64,000 nt of DNA, taken from Candidatus Zixiibacteriota bacterium. GTDB taxonomy: Bacteria; Zixibacteria; MSB-5A5; DSPP01. Of this stretch, positions 1-7,286 are shown piece by piece (position 1 is the first letter of the stretch; each line of letters begins with the position of its first letter). The translations under genes were made by a program, and so were the position numbers. The notes under the pieces are model-generated. The model saw only the letters and a program-made list of their open reading frames with translations, did no database searches and was not told the DNA's origin. The DNA lies in NCBI GenBank assembly GCA_022614805.1, contig JAKEHY010000022.1:1-64000 (forward strand). The letters run 5' to 3'.

Positions 1-63
1 ATGGGATCGAACCATCGACCTCCTGCTTAAAAGGCAGATGCTCTACCACTGAGCTACACCCCC
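1..63 (-). tRNA. trnK: tRNA-Lys (anticodon TTT), 3' end cut by window edge
   Basis: Read on the minus strand, the 7-nt acceptor strand GGGGGTG starts at 63, followed by TA and a D-arm GCTC...GAGC. The anticodon loop is CTTTTAA between TCTGC and GCAGG, giving anticodon TTT (Lys). A T-arm with TTCGATC follows. The end of the T-stem and the 3' acceptor strand lie beyond base 1, so the gene is partial here. Confidence 0.9.
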
Positions 64-103
64 AGTTGTAAACGGGAAAAACTTCCCGCCTGCAAGGGTT
101 TCA

Positions 104-132
104 AAAACAGAACGCCTGCCCGAGTCTGTCAA
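104..132 (-). promoter_or_regulatory. possible promoter of tRNA-Lys
   Basis: On the minus strand a perfect TTGACA (132-127) is followed after 17 nt by TGTTTT (109-104), a weak -10 with 3 of 6 matches. It lies about 40 nt upstream of the tRNA 5' end. A small hairpin (CGGGAA...TTCCCG, about 72-87) sits between the two. Confidence 0.3.
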
Positions 133-456
133 AGGCAGGCCCGGGAGGGCCGAACTGAATATAGAGATGGAGCGATTGCCGTCAACTGCTTCCGCCTGTA
201 TTGTTCCCGAACCAAAGCCCGCGCGACCAGCGGCACTGGAAAATCCTTAAATGAGCCGGGCGGAATAAACTCCGCCGTCGGTCACACAAGGCCGGAAAAT
301 CATAAAAATAAAAGCAGTGCCAGAAGCGGCAGATTCAATTATATTCGCCGATACATATTAAGGAGGGGGTATCCCTCCTTTGGATTTTTACGTCGATATT
401 CCCATCGGCCCCTGCCGCTTCGGCTTGTGCCCGAACGGGATGGAAAGGAGGCCGGT
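133..456. other. intergenic region with one hairpin
   Basis: I see no convincing gene here. At 360-380 there is an 8-bp hairpin (AAGGAGGG/CCCTCCTT) followed by a short T-rich stretch. It could be a weak terminator or a leader structure of the downstream gene. A TATATT at 340-345 has no matching -35 box. A small RNA cannot be excluded, but I recognise none. Confidence 0.4.
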
Positions 457-1047
457 TTGATTGAAATGGTTTGGGGAATGGCGGTTTTTGCCGTCACGAT
501 TGTTTATGCATCTTTTTTCGAATGGACGCTGCACCGGTTTTTGCTGCACCGGCCGCTCGGTTCTTTCGATTATCCCTTCCGAACCCACACCCTGACCCAT
601 CACCACATCTTCAACGCTTTCGACGGGTATCACCTGAAGGAAGAAGCGCATAAAGACAAAGTTCCGTTTGCCTGGTGGAACGCGCCGGTTTTAATCGGGC
701 TGCACACACCGGCGCTTTATTTTCTTGAAAAAGCGGCCGGTTTTCCGGTTTTGTGGCCGGGGGTGGCGGCGATGGCGGCCTACTACGCCGCGTACGAAAC
801 GTTTCACTGGGTGATGCACGTCCCCAAGGGTCGCTGGATTGAAAAAACCGCAGCTTTCCGTTTTTTGGACCGCCACCACCGCTTGCATCATCTTTTCCAG
901 TACAAAAATTTCAACGTGGTTTTGCCTTTGGCGGACGTTCTCCTTGGCACTTACATCGGAAAACGGGAGGACGCCTACGTCAAGCGGGTGCGGAAAATCG
1001 AGGTACCGGAGGAAGAAACGTCCGGCGTGGAAGCCGGGAAGCCCTGA
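457..1047 (+). CDS. fatty acid hydroxylase / sterol desaturase superfamily protein
   Basis: Small integral-membrane protein of about 197 residues. It carries the spaced histidine clusters typical of the fatty acid hydroxylase superfamily diiron site: HRFLLH, HTLTHHH, H..MH and HRLHH. Members hydroxylate lipids or carotenoids; which substrate applies here is unknown. The frame is open from a GTG at 427. TTG at 457 is preferred because a full Shine-Dalgarno AAAGGAGG (444-451) lies 5 nt before it and only that start leaves a clean hydrophobic N-terminus. The stop overlaps the next start by one base (TGATG), so it is probably co-translated with the helicase, although no functional link is obvious. 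Family assignment is firm; reaction is not. Confidence 0.82.
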   Translation: MIEMVWGMAVFAVTIVYASFFEWTLHRFLLHRPLGSFDYPFRTHTLTHHHIFNAFDGYHLKEEAHKDKVPFAWWNAPVLIGLHTPALYFLEKAAGFPVLWPGVAAMAAYYAAYETFHWVMHVPKGRWIEKTAAFRFLDRHHRLHHLFQYKNFNVVLPLADVLLGTYIGKREDAYVKRVRKIEVPEEETSGVEAGKP

Positions 1048-2273
1048 TGCCTTTTGACGCCCTCGGGCTTTCCCCCAAGTTTGCCCCGCTTTATAAAAAG
1101 CACAATTTTGCCCAGCCGACGCCAATTCAAGCCCAGGCGATTCCGGCGGTACTATCCGGGCGGGACGTCATCGCTTCGGCCGAGACCGGTTCCGGCAAAA
1201 CGGCGGCCTTTCTTCTACCCATCATAACCAAACTGCTGGAGGAAAAGAAAACCGGCGGGACACGCGTTCTGGTTTTGGTTCCGACGCGGGAGCTGGCCTT
1301 GCAGGTGGACTCGGTCGCCAAACAGTTTGGCAAGCCGCTCGGAATTTCCTCTTTTCCGGTGTACGGCGGGGTCGGTTACGTTCCCCAAGAGGAGGCGTTA
1401 AAAGGCGGCGCGGACATCATCATCGCCACGCCGGGGCGGCTTTTGGACCACCACCAGCAGCATCACACCCGTTTCGAAAAGCTCTCCTTTCTCGTTTTGG
1501 ACGAGGCCGACCGGATGCTGGATATGGGGTTTTATCCGGACGTGCGGAGAATCGTCACCGCCCTGCCCAAAAAGCGCCAGACCCTTCTTTTTTCCGCCAC
1601 CATTTCGGAAGGGGTGGCCCGTTTGGCCCAACAGCATTTGACCGACCCGGTGCGGGTCTCCGTACAGCACGAACAGCCGACCGTCTTGCCGGTGGGAATC
1701 ACTCACGCCATCTATCCCGTACGGCAGGAACGGAAAACCGATTTGCTCTTGCACCTTTTGGCACAGGCTAAGATGCCCTCGGTTTTGATTTTCACCCGCA
1801 CCAAGCATCGAGCGGAGCGGCTGGCCCGGCGGTTGCTGCAGGAAGGATACGGGGTCGGGCTTTTGCACGGCGACCGGACGCAGGGACAGCGGGTGGCCGC
1901 GCTGGAAGGCTTTCGCCGGGGGAAATTTCAACTCCTGGTGGCGACCGACATTGCCGCACGGGGGCTCGACGTGGAAAAAATCTCCCACGTCATCAACTAC
2001 GATTTACCCTCCACGCCGGAAGATTACATCCACCGGGTGGGGCGGACGGCCCGGATGCTGGCAAAGGGGGATGCCTTCAGCCTGGTCTCCCTGCAGGAGT
2101 TGGGGCAGCTTTCGGATATCGAAATGGCTCTCGGGGAAGCTTTGCCGCGCGTGATGCTGCCAGATTTTGACGGCGGGGAAATTCCCTTCGTTTCGCGGCT
2201 CAAGAAAGAGCCCCCCAAAAGCACCGAGCCGTTCGGCAGAGCCGCAAGGCCGCGTCCAAGACGTTTGCGGTAG
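1047..2273 (+). CDS. rhlE: DEAD-box ATP-dependent RNA helicase, RhlE type
   Basis: 408-residue DEAD-box helicase with all core motifs in order: an FxxxGLS-type Q motif at the N-terminus, Walker A GSGKT (48-52), PTREL (79-83), TPGR (128-131), DEAD (152-155), SAT (183-185), then in the second RecA domain DIAARGLDV and HRVGRTAR. The C-terminal tail is short and basic, as in RhlE-like proteins that unwind short RNA duplexes in ribosome assembly or mRNA decay. The ATG overlaps the preceding stop. The stop codon TAG (2271-2273) lies inside a GTAGGGG palindrome, so the repeat sets the C-terminus. Confidence 0.93.
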   Translation: MPFDALGLSPKFAPLYKKHNFAQPTPIQAQAIPAVLSGRDVIASAETGSGKTAAFLLPIITKLLEEKKTGGTRVLVLVPTRELALQVDSVAKQFGKPLGISSFPVYGGVGYVPQEEALKGGADIIIATPGRLLDHHQQHHTRFEKLSFLVLDEADRMLDMGFYPDVRRIVTALPKKRQTLLFSATISEGVARLAQQHLTDPVRVSVQHEQPTVLPVGITHAIYPVRQERKTDLLLHLLAQAKMPSVLIFTRTKHRAERLARRLLQEGYGVGLLHGDRTQGQRVAALEGFRRGKFQLLVATDIAARGLDVEKISHVINYDLPSTPEDYIHRVGRTARMLAKGDAFSLVSLQELGQLSDIEMALGEALPRVMLPDFDGGEIPFVSRLKKEPPKSTEPFGRAARPRPRRLR

Positions 2274-2381
2274 GGGCGGTTCGCGAACCGCCCGCCATGA
2301 AGTTGTGTCGGGAGTTACTCCCGACACAGGCGTAGCGGAGGTCTTTAGACCTCCACAAATGGAAGCCCGAAGGCTTCCGCC
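2270..2381. repeat. cluster of three different palindromes after rhlE
   Basis: Three adjacent self-complementary units: a GTAGGGG-type palindrome (2270-2293, arms GGGGCGGTTC/GAACCGCCC), a second palindrome TGTCGGGAG/CTCCCGACA (about 2305-2326), and a composite unit starting GTAGCGGAGGTC (2332-2381). The composite unit has arms GGAGGTCT/AGACCTCC, then GGAAGCC/GGCTTCC. It recurs at 2587-2638. No T-tract follows, so these are repeats rather than clear terminators. Confidence 0.75.
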
Positions 2382-2415
2382 GCATGCTGTCGTTAAAACG
2401 GGCCCCAATTAGGGC

Positions 2416-2444
2416 TTGACCTTTTCGATTAAAAGGGGTAAAAT
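2416..2444 (+). promoter_or_regulatory. promoter of the thi4 riboswitch transcript
   Basis: TTGACC (2416-2421), 17-nt spacer, TAAAAT (2439-2444). The expected transcription start, about 2451, coincides with the first base of the TPP aptamer, which supports both calls. Confidence 0.7.
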
Positions 2445-2450
2445 ATCAAA

Positions 2451-2527
2451 GACAGGGGTGGCCCGGGAGAAACCGGGCCTGAGAAAGACCCTTAGAACCT
2501 GATCTGGGTAATGCCAGCGTAGGGATA
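2451..2527 (+). promoter_or_regulatory. TPP riboswitch (THI element)
   Basis: The conserved TPP-aptamer blocks appear in order: GGGGTGGCC, a GC-rich P3 hairpin (GCCCGG/CCGGGC), CTGAGA, ACCCTT, GAACCTGATCTGG, and TAATGCCAGCGTAGGGA. It binds thiamine diphosphate and should switch off the downstream thi4 gene when the cofactor is abundant. Confidence 0.95.
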
Positions 2528-2531
2528 AAAG

Positions 2532-2580
2532 CCGCACCTCCAAGTTGGGGTAAACCAGAATGGGGGTGCGGTTTGCGTTT
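2532..2580 (+). terminator. riboswitch expression-platform hairpin
   Basis: CCGCACC (2532-2538) pairs with GGTGCGG (2565-2571) and is followed by TTTGCGTTT. The T-tract is interrupted but the position just after the aptamer fits a TPP-dependent terminator. Confidence 0.65.
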
Positions 2581-2586
2581 GGTGGT

Positions 2587-2638
2587 GTAGCGGAGGTCTT
2601 CAGACCTCCACGTTGGAAACCTGACGGCTTTCGCTACA
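2587..2638. repeat. second copy of the GTAGCGGAGGTC composite palindrome
   Basis: GTAGCGGAGGTCTTCAGACC... matches the copy at 2332 almost base for base in its first half. The second half (GGAAACC...GGCTTTCGC) has diverged. It lies in the thi4 leader, between the riboswitch platform and the ribosome binding site. Confidence 0.75.
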
Positions 2639-2693
2639 CAAAAAAGAACAACGGTTGAAACGAAATCAAAAACCCCTTAATGGAGGAGGAAAA

Positions 2694-3575
2694 ATGAACC
2701 GTTTTGCCCCCGTCTCCGAAGGCCAGGTAACCCGGGCCATCGTGGACAAGTGGTATAAGGAATTCACCGACCATATCCACACCGATGTCATCATCATCGG
2801 CGCCGGCCCGTCCGGGTTGGTGGCTGGAAGGCGTTTGGCCCAGGCCGGGAAGAAAGTTTTAATCGTCGAGGCCAACAACTATCTTGGTGGCGGCTTCTGG
2901 ATTGGCGGCTACTTTATGAACGGCGTCACCGTCCGCCGCCCGGCCGAAAAGATTCTGGACGAAATCGGCTGCCCGTACGAGGAGGCCTCCGAAGGGCTGT
3001 ACATCGCCTCCGGGCCGCACGCCTGCTCCAAACTGATTGCCGCCGCCTGCGACGCCGGCGTAAAAATCATCAATCTGACCAAGTTTGACGACGTGGTCCT
3101 GCGCGAAAACAACCGGGTCGCCGGCGCGGTCATCAACTGGACGCCGGTGTACGCCCTGCCGCGCGCCATCACCTGCGTGGACCCGGTGGCGCTGGAATCC
3201 GAGTTGGTCATCGACGCCTCCGGCCACGATGCGGTAGTCGTCGAGGCGTTGGCCAAGCGCGGCATCATTTCCAACAAAACCTATTCCGGAATGTGGGTCG
3301 AAAAGTCGGAAGACCTCGTGGTGGAAAACACCGTCGAGGTTCACCCCGGCCTGATTGTTGCCGGCGTGGCCGTCTGCACGGTCTTTCAAGTGCCCCGGAT
3401 GGGCCCGACTTTCGGCGCAATGCTCGCCTCCGGCGAGCGGGCGGCGGAGATCGCCCTGCAGAAGCTGGGAACGAAGAAGCACGCTTTCAACGGCAACGGC
3501 CAGAAGGCCAATGGTTCGACCAAGCTCACCACGGGCGGCAAGAAAACCGCCAAGGCCAAGCTGGTCACGGCGTAG
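2694..3575 (+). CDS. thi4: Thi4-family thiazole synthase
   Basis: About 293-residue NAD-binding protein of the Thi4/thiazole synthase family, which makes the thiazole half of thiamine from NAD and glycine. The dinucleotide-binding GAGPSG is at 36-41, followed by the acidic residue ending the second strand (VEA, 58-60). The family signature VINWTP and an HDA motif near 178-180 are present. At the sulfur-donor position before VDP this protein has Cys161, as in the suicidal yeast and plant enzymes. Archaeal sulfide-using enzymes have His there. Start chosen at 2694 because GGAGGAGGA lies just upstream; the frame is open from 2655. The Gly/Lys-rich tail of about 30 residues is not part of the fold. 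The TPP riboswitch upstream fits its role. Its stop TAG lies inside a GTAGGGG palindrome. Confidence 0.93.
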   Translation: MNRFAPVSEGQVTRAIVDKWYKEFTDHIHTDVIIIGAGPSGLVAGRRLAQAGKKVLIVEANNYLGGGFWIGGYFMNGVTVRRPAEKILDEIGCPYEEASEGLYIASGPHACSKLIAAACDAGVKIINLTKFDDVVLRENNRVAGAVINWTPVYALPRAITCVDPVALESELVIDASGHDAVVVEALAKRGIISNKTYSGMWVEKSEDLVVENTVEVHPGLIVAGVAVCTVFQVPRMGPTFGAMLASGERAAEIALQKLGTKKHAFNGNGQKANGSTKLTTGGKKTAKAKLVTA

Positions 3576-3622
3576 GGGTGAATCTTGTATTCACCCTCGT
3601 AGGGGCACGGCGTGCCGTGCCC
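3572..3622. repeat. two adjacent GTAGGGG palindromes
   Basis: Copies at 3572-3597 (arms GGGTGAAT/ATTCACCC) and 3599-3622 (GGGCACGGC/GCCGTGCCC). The first supplies the TAG stop of thi4. Confidence 0.8.
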
Positions 3623-3699
3623 ACCTCCCTCTCCTTTCGGAGTGGCCAGCCCGAGGCGCAGCCTCAAGCTAAGGTCAGGGATAGAGGCAGATGTCAAAC

Positions 3700-3729
3700 A
3701 AAAAAGGCGGCTTGAAACACCGCTTTTTT
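3700..3729 (+). terminator. rho-independent terminator after thi4
   Basis: A-tract, then GCGG (3707-3710) pairing with CCGC (3720-3723), then six T. The A- and T-tracts extend the stem, so it could work in either direction. Confidence 0.6.
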
Positions 3730-3875
3730 GTTGTCGACTTAACGGTCTCATCCGCCGATAATAAAAAGGCAACCGATTTTGCTTGCGCACCGGCTGCACC
3801 GATTGGTACATTAGACGCGAAACTAATTTCGCCGCGGTTGGTTTTCTGCGGTATAAAAGACTGTAAGGAGGGAAT

Positions 3876-4682
3876 ATGAAAGCGATTAAAGTTTTTGCGT
3901 TCTTGACGCTGGCGGCTTTCTTCCTGTTCGGCTGCGGTAAAAGCGACCAGGACCAGCAAGCGGGCAGCGAGCAAAACCAGCCTTTGGACGAGTCGTTCGG
4001 ACAATCCACCACCGGACAGCCCGGCACGGCCTCGGAGACCAAACCGGCCGAAACCAAACCGGCGCCGGCAAAGACGGTGGAAAAGAAAACTCCCCCCAAG
4101 CCGAAGCTGGTGAAGGTTACGATTCCTTCCGGCACGCCCTTGAAAATCACGCTGAACGACACCCTCCAGACGAACGTGAACCAGACCGGCGACGCCTTTA
4201 CGGGCGTTCTGGCCGAGCCGGTGGAACTGGAAGGAAAAGTTCTGATTCCGGAAGGCTCCCTCTGTTCCGGCGTCATCACCAAACTGGTTAAAGGCGGCAC
4301 CTTGAAAACCTCTCCCGAGATTGCCTTTATCGTCACGGAAGTGACCACCCCCAAAGGCAAAACCTATGCGGTGGAAGTGGACACGATTTATAAAAAAGGG
4401 AAATCGCACACCGGACGCGAGGTGGGGATGATTGGCGGCGGCGCCGCGGCGGGAGCGGTCATCGGGGGAATCTTAGGCAAGAAAAAGGGGGCCGCAATCG
4501 GTGCGGTCGCCGGAGCGGCAGCCGGAACGGGTGCAGCGGCGGCCACGGGACGGGAAAACCTGGTCTATCCGGCCGGGCTGACCTTGACCTTCAATCTGCA
4601 AAAGCCGGTGACCGTGTCGGTTCCGGAGCGGGAACTGACTCCCCCCACTTTCGAAACCAAAAAGGAAGCTTCCGGCTACTGA
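3876..4682 (+). CDS. glycine-zipper lipoprotein, function unknown
   Basis: 268-residue predicted lipoprotein. The signal peptide ends in the lipobox LFGC with Cys20 as the lipidation site. A low-complexity Gln/Pro/Lys-rich linker follows (about 24-75), then a beta-rich domain (about 80-180) with the pattern of small outer-surface or TrbI-like domains. A glycine-zipper segment, GGGAAAGAVIGGILG and further GAA(I/V)GA repeats, spans about 188-225 and is probably membrane-inserting or oligomerising. ATG at 3876 follows AAGGAGGG. Monocistronic, ending at a strong terminator. Glycine-zipper lipoproteins often sit in the outer membrane, but no specific function can be read from this sequence. Confidence 0.8.
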   Translation: MKAIKVFAFLTLAAFFLFGCGKSDQDQQAGSEQNQPLDESFGQSTTGQPGTASETKPAETKPAPAKTVEKKTPPKPKLVKVTIPSGTPLKITLNDTLQTNVNQTGDAFTGVLAEPVELEGKVLIPEGSLCSGVITKLVKGGTLKTSPEIAFIVTEVTTPKGKTYAVEVDTIYKKGKSHTGREVGMIGGGAAAGAVIGGILGKKKGAAIGAVAGAAAGTGAAAATGRENLVYPAGLTLTFNLQKPVTVSVPERELTPPTFETKKEASGY

Positions 4683-4697
4683 TACAAGCTCAAAGAT

Positions 4698-4720
4698 GGT
4701 CGGGAGCTCCGCTCCCGACC
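4698..4720. repeat. GGTCGGGAG palindrome
   Basis: Arms GGTCGGGAGC and GCTCCCGACC around a 3-nt loop. Related in its arms to the palindrome at about 2305-2326. Confidence 0.6.
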
Positions 4721-4728
4721 CGGATGCG

Positions 4729-4766
4729 AAAAAGCCCCGTTTCGAATTTTCGAGACGGGGCTTTTT
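4729..4766. terminator. bidirectional terminator between convergent genes
   Basis: AAAAGCCCCGT pairs with ACGGGGCTTTT around a 14-nt loop, with T-tracts on both strands. It serves the lipoprotein gene (plus) and overlaps the stop of the LON-domain gene (minus). Confidence 0.88.
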
Positions 4767-5409
4767 AATTTTCCGGAAAACTTTTGGGAATCTCTTCGAG
4801 GATGAAGCGGGTGCGCTCCTCCACGAACAGCTTGCGCGCCAGTTTCAACCGCTCCTCCACCGTTTCCGATTCCAGCAGCTGTTGTTTGGTGGTCATTGGG
4901 GCGTTCAAAAGATGGGAGGCCAGAAACGAAAACCGGAGCGGGTCGTTGGGAAAACGAAAGGGGAAAACCGGCTCCAGCGAGAAAATGGAGGCCAGCTGCA
5001 CGAAATCGGAAAGCACCAGCCGCAAAATCTGGTCGGTCAAAAGAGCGGCGTTCCGGTCCCCGTCCAGTTCCGGCAAAAAAACCACCTCGGCGGAAAGGTG
5101 CGGCGCCGGCTCCAGAAGCTTGGCGATTTTGAACCGTCTTTGGCCGGAAACGATGATGGAGAGCTGCCCGTCGTCCAGCCGCTCGGCCTTGATGATTTTC
5201 GCCTCCGTGCCGACCTCGAAGGGTACTGCCGGCGGCCCCGCTTCCTCCCCTTCTTTGATTAGCACCACGCCAAAATTTCCGCTCCCCGCCAGGCACTCCC
5301 CTATCATCTTCTTGTAGCGCGGCTCAAAGATGCGCAAAGGCAGGGGCATCCCCGGAAAAAGAACGGTCTTCAGCGGAAAAATCGGCAGAATCACGGCTTT
5401 TGATTTCAT
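4765..5409 (-). CDS. LON substrate-binding domain protein
   Basis: 214-residue protein matching only the N-terminal substrate-binding domain of Lon protease: PIFPL..VLFPG at 9-20, LRIFEPRY near 26-33, then a beta-rich section with GQRRF. The AAA+ and Ser-Lys protease domains are absent, as is usual for this stand-alone family. Such proteins probably bind unfolded protein or peptides; their role is not established. The start ATG is preceded on the minus strand by GGATGGGG, and by a consensus TATAAT 20-25 nt upstream. Ends at a shared bidirectional terminator. Confidence 0.88.
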   Translation of the reverse strand: MKSKAVILPIFPLKTVLFPGMPLPLRIFEPRYKKMIGECLAGSGNFGVVLIKEGEEAGPPAVPFEVGTEAKIIKAERLDDGQLSIIVSGQRRFKIAKLLEPAPHLSAEVVFLPELDGDRNAALLTDQILRLVLSDFVQLASIFSLEPVFPFRFPNDPLRFSFLASHLLNAPMTTKQQLLESETVEERLKLARKLFVEERTRFILEEIPKSFPEN

Positions 5410-5428
5410 GATTTGGTCACCCCATCCT

Positions 5429-5458
5429 ATTATACGTTATCGGAAGCCGTAAAAATTA
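5429..5458 (-). promoter_or_regulatory. promoter of LON-domain gene
   Basis: On the minus strand a perfect TATAAT (5434-5429) lies 20 nt before the ATG. The -35 region (around 5453-5458, TAATTT) is weak. Confidence 0.45.
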
Positions 5459-5576
5459 CAGTCTCTTAAGAGAGGCCCGTTCCCTTTCTCCATTTAATGG
5501 AAAGGGGTCAGGGGGCTTGCCCCGACCTGTTCCGAAGCGTGCCGAGGAAGCGTGGTCGAGGGGTGAGGTGTATTCC

Positions 5577-5650
5577 GTAGGGGCGAACCTTGCTTGCGGT
5601 GAGCGTAGCCGAATCCGTGTTCGCCCGTAGGGGCACTGCCTGCCGTGCCC
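5577..5650. repeat. two GTAGGGG repeats, one expanded
   Basis: 5577-5626 has outer arms GTAGGGGCGAAC and GTGTTCGCCC separated by about 28 nt of extra sequence. 5627-5650 is a normal unit with imperfect arms GGGGCACTGC/GCCGTGCCC. Upstream (5480-5560) are further short inverted repeats (CCCTTTCTCCAT..ATGGAAAGGG). Confidence 0.7.
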
Positions 5651-5773
5651 TTATAAATGGAAAACGAAACTCCGCAAGATTCGGGTTGTTTGCGCTCCCA
5701 AAAATCTTTCCTTTATAGCCGTATGCTGTATGTAGCGGAAAAATTAGACCGTATATTACCGAAAGGAAAGGTT

Positions 5774-6646
5774 ATGGAAACTATGACCAATGGATACCCC
5801 CGGCTCTCGGAAGATTACAAGCGGATGGAGCGGGCTATTTTGTATCTGGAAGAGAACTATTCCCGACAGCCGAGTCTGAAGGAGATTGCCGCAAGCGTCC
5901 ATTTGAGTGAGTTTCACTTTCAACGGATCTTCACTCGCTGGGCCGGAGTCAGCCCCAAAAAGTTTATGCAGTTTCTGACCCTCGATTATGCCAAAAAGCT
6001 TCTGGAGGAGTCGAGAAGCGTTTTGGACGCCACTTACGAAGCCGGTCTTTCCAGCCCCGGCCGGCTGCACGATTTGTTTGTGAACATCGAAGCGGTTACC
6101 CCCGGCGAATTCAAGCAAAAGGGAGCCGGGTTGACCATTACCTACGGCATTCATCCCTCTCCCTTCGGCGAGTGCCTTTTGGCCGTGACCGACCGGGGCA
6201 TCTGCGGGCTTTCGTTTATCGAAAACGGAAGCTCGAAAAAGGCCCTGCAGTATCTCCGTGACAATTGGCCCAACGCCCAAATTACTGAAAACCGGAAAGC
6301 GACTACACCGTTTATCGAAAAAATCTTCGGCGGCGCAAAGCAAAACGGACAGCCCTTGAAACTTTTTCTGAAAGGCACCAACTTTCAGATAAAAGTCTGG
6401 GAGGCGCTCCTGAAAATCCCGGCCGGGTGCGTGGCTTCCTACGAAGACATCGCCGCCCGGATAGGCCGACCGACCGCCTCCCGCGCCGTCGGCACGGCCG
6501 TGGCCAACAACCACATTGCCTATCTTATCCCCTGCCACCGGGTCATTCAGAAAATCGGCGCCTTTGGCAACTACCGCTGGGGCGCCCCCAGAAAGAAGGC
6601 GATGCTGGTCTGGGAATCGGCAAAAAGAGATGCCGTAGGGGTTTGA
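5774..6646 (+). CDS. AraC-type regulator fused to methylated-DNA-protein cysteine methyltransferase
   Basis: 290 residues in two parts. An AraC-type double helix-turn-helix covers roughly 15-105 (LKEIAASVHLSEFHFQRIF, then a second HTH). The O6-alkylguanine-DNA alkyltransferase part is C-terminal, with active site PCHRV (Cys254), the DNA-binding helix around TASRAVG, and GNYRWG near the end. The layout is that of E. coli Ada without the N-terminal zinc domain that takes methyl groups from phosphotriesters. ATG 5774 is preferred over the longer frame from 5657: a TATATT box lies at 5752-5757 and GAAAGGAAAGG just before the start. The stop TGA lies inside the next GTAGGGG palindrome. Sensor logic is unclear because the usual activating cysteine domain is missing. 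Confidence 0.9.
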   Translation: METMTNGYPRLSEDYKRMERAILYLEENYSRQPSLKEIAASVHLSEFHFQRIFTRWAGVSPKKFMQFLTLDYAKKLLEESRSVLDATYEAGLSSPGRLHDLFVNIEAVTPGEFKQKGAGLTITYGIHPSPFGECLLAVTDRGICGLSFIENGSSKKALQYLRDNWPNAQITENRKATTPFIEKIFGGAKQNGQPLKLFLKGTNFQIKVWEALLKIPAGCVASYEDIAARIGRPTASRAVGTAVANNHIAYLIPCHRVIQKIGAFGNYRWGAPRKKAMLVWESAKRDAVGV

Positions 6647-6691
6647 TTTATCAAACCCTTTCACGTAGGGGCGAATCTTGTGTTCGCCCTT
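6635..6691. repeat. two GTAGGGG palindromes
   Basis: 6635-6660 (arms GGGTTTGAT/ATCAAACCC) supplies the TGA stop of the AraC-MGMT gene. 6665-6691 has arms GGGCGAA/TTCGCCC. A further inverted repeat CCCTCTCCA/TGGAGAGGG follows at about 6690-6714. Confidence 0.8.
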
Positions 6692-6732
6692 CCCTCTCCA
6701 CGGAATGGAGAGGGAACGAAAAGGAGAACAAT

Positions 6733-7212
6733 ATGACCAAATTCAAAATAGTCCCATTATCGAAAGAATTTGCCGACCGAATCCGCATGTCAAGAAAAGA
6801 CGAATTCGGCAATGAGGTGATGGAGCAGATGGCCACCGGCTACGGCCCCTGCCGGGTCTCCCTTGCTCCCTTTGTGCCGGGAACCGACCGGCGCTTGGTC
6901 TTCAGCCATTCGCCGTTCGAAAAGCAGAACGCCTACAACCAGAACGGCCCCATCTTCATCCACGCCAAAGAGGTGGAACCATACGGCGATGTACACCGCT
7001 TCCCTCCGGCCATAAAAGCCGACCCGGAAAACTTTCCGCTAACTTTGATTGGCTACAACCAGGACCAGCGGATGGTGTTTACGAAACTGGTGAGAGACTC
7101 CGACGTGGACGAGCTTATCGTCCGGGTTTTCGAGGAAAATCCCAAGGTGGAATTCCTCCACGCCCGCAACGCCGAAGCCGGCTGTTTTATCTGCAAAATC
7201 GAACGGGTTTAA
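6733..7212 (+). CDS. DUF1203 family protein
   Basis: 159-residue soluble protein of the DUF1203 type. The family pattern is seen as CRVSL near residue 38, then VFSHSPFEKQNAYNQNGPIFIH with the conserved SPF..N.Y...GPIF.H core, and later a GYN and an HARN motif. No biochemical function is established for the family. ATG 6733 follows AAGGAGAA at a normal distance; the frame is open far upstream but that part overlaps the previous gene out of frame and is not protein-like. Stop TAA lies 2 nt before the next palindrome. Confidence 0.85.
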   Translation: MTKFKIVPLSKEFADRIRMSRKDEFGNEVMEQMATGYGPCRVSLAPFVPGTDRRLVFSHSPFEKQNAYNQNGPIFIHAKEVEPYGDVHRFPPAIKADPENFPLTLIGYNQDQRMVFTKLVRDSDVDELIVRVFEENPKVEFLHARNAEAGCFICKIERV

Positions 7213-7214
7213 TC

Positions 7215-7242
7215 GTAGGGGTTTGATTAATCAAACCCCTAC
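7215..7242. repeat. perfect 28-bp GTAGGGG palindrome
   Basis: Outer arms GTAGGGG and CCCCTAC around TTTGATTAATCAAA. It is perfectly symmetric and identical to the copy inside the TrmH gene at 30848-30877. Confidence 0.9.
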
Positions 7243-7286
7243 CCACATTTGACCATCCTTTTCCGTATATTCTAACGGAAGGTTTT

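Noticed and set aside
133..426. 6S, SRP or RNase P RNA
   Set aside because: I looked for the conserved cores (GGAAG tetraloop region, GAGGAAAGTC, central 6S bubble) and found none.
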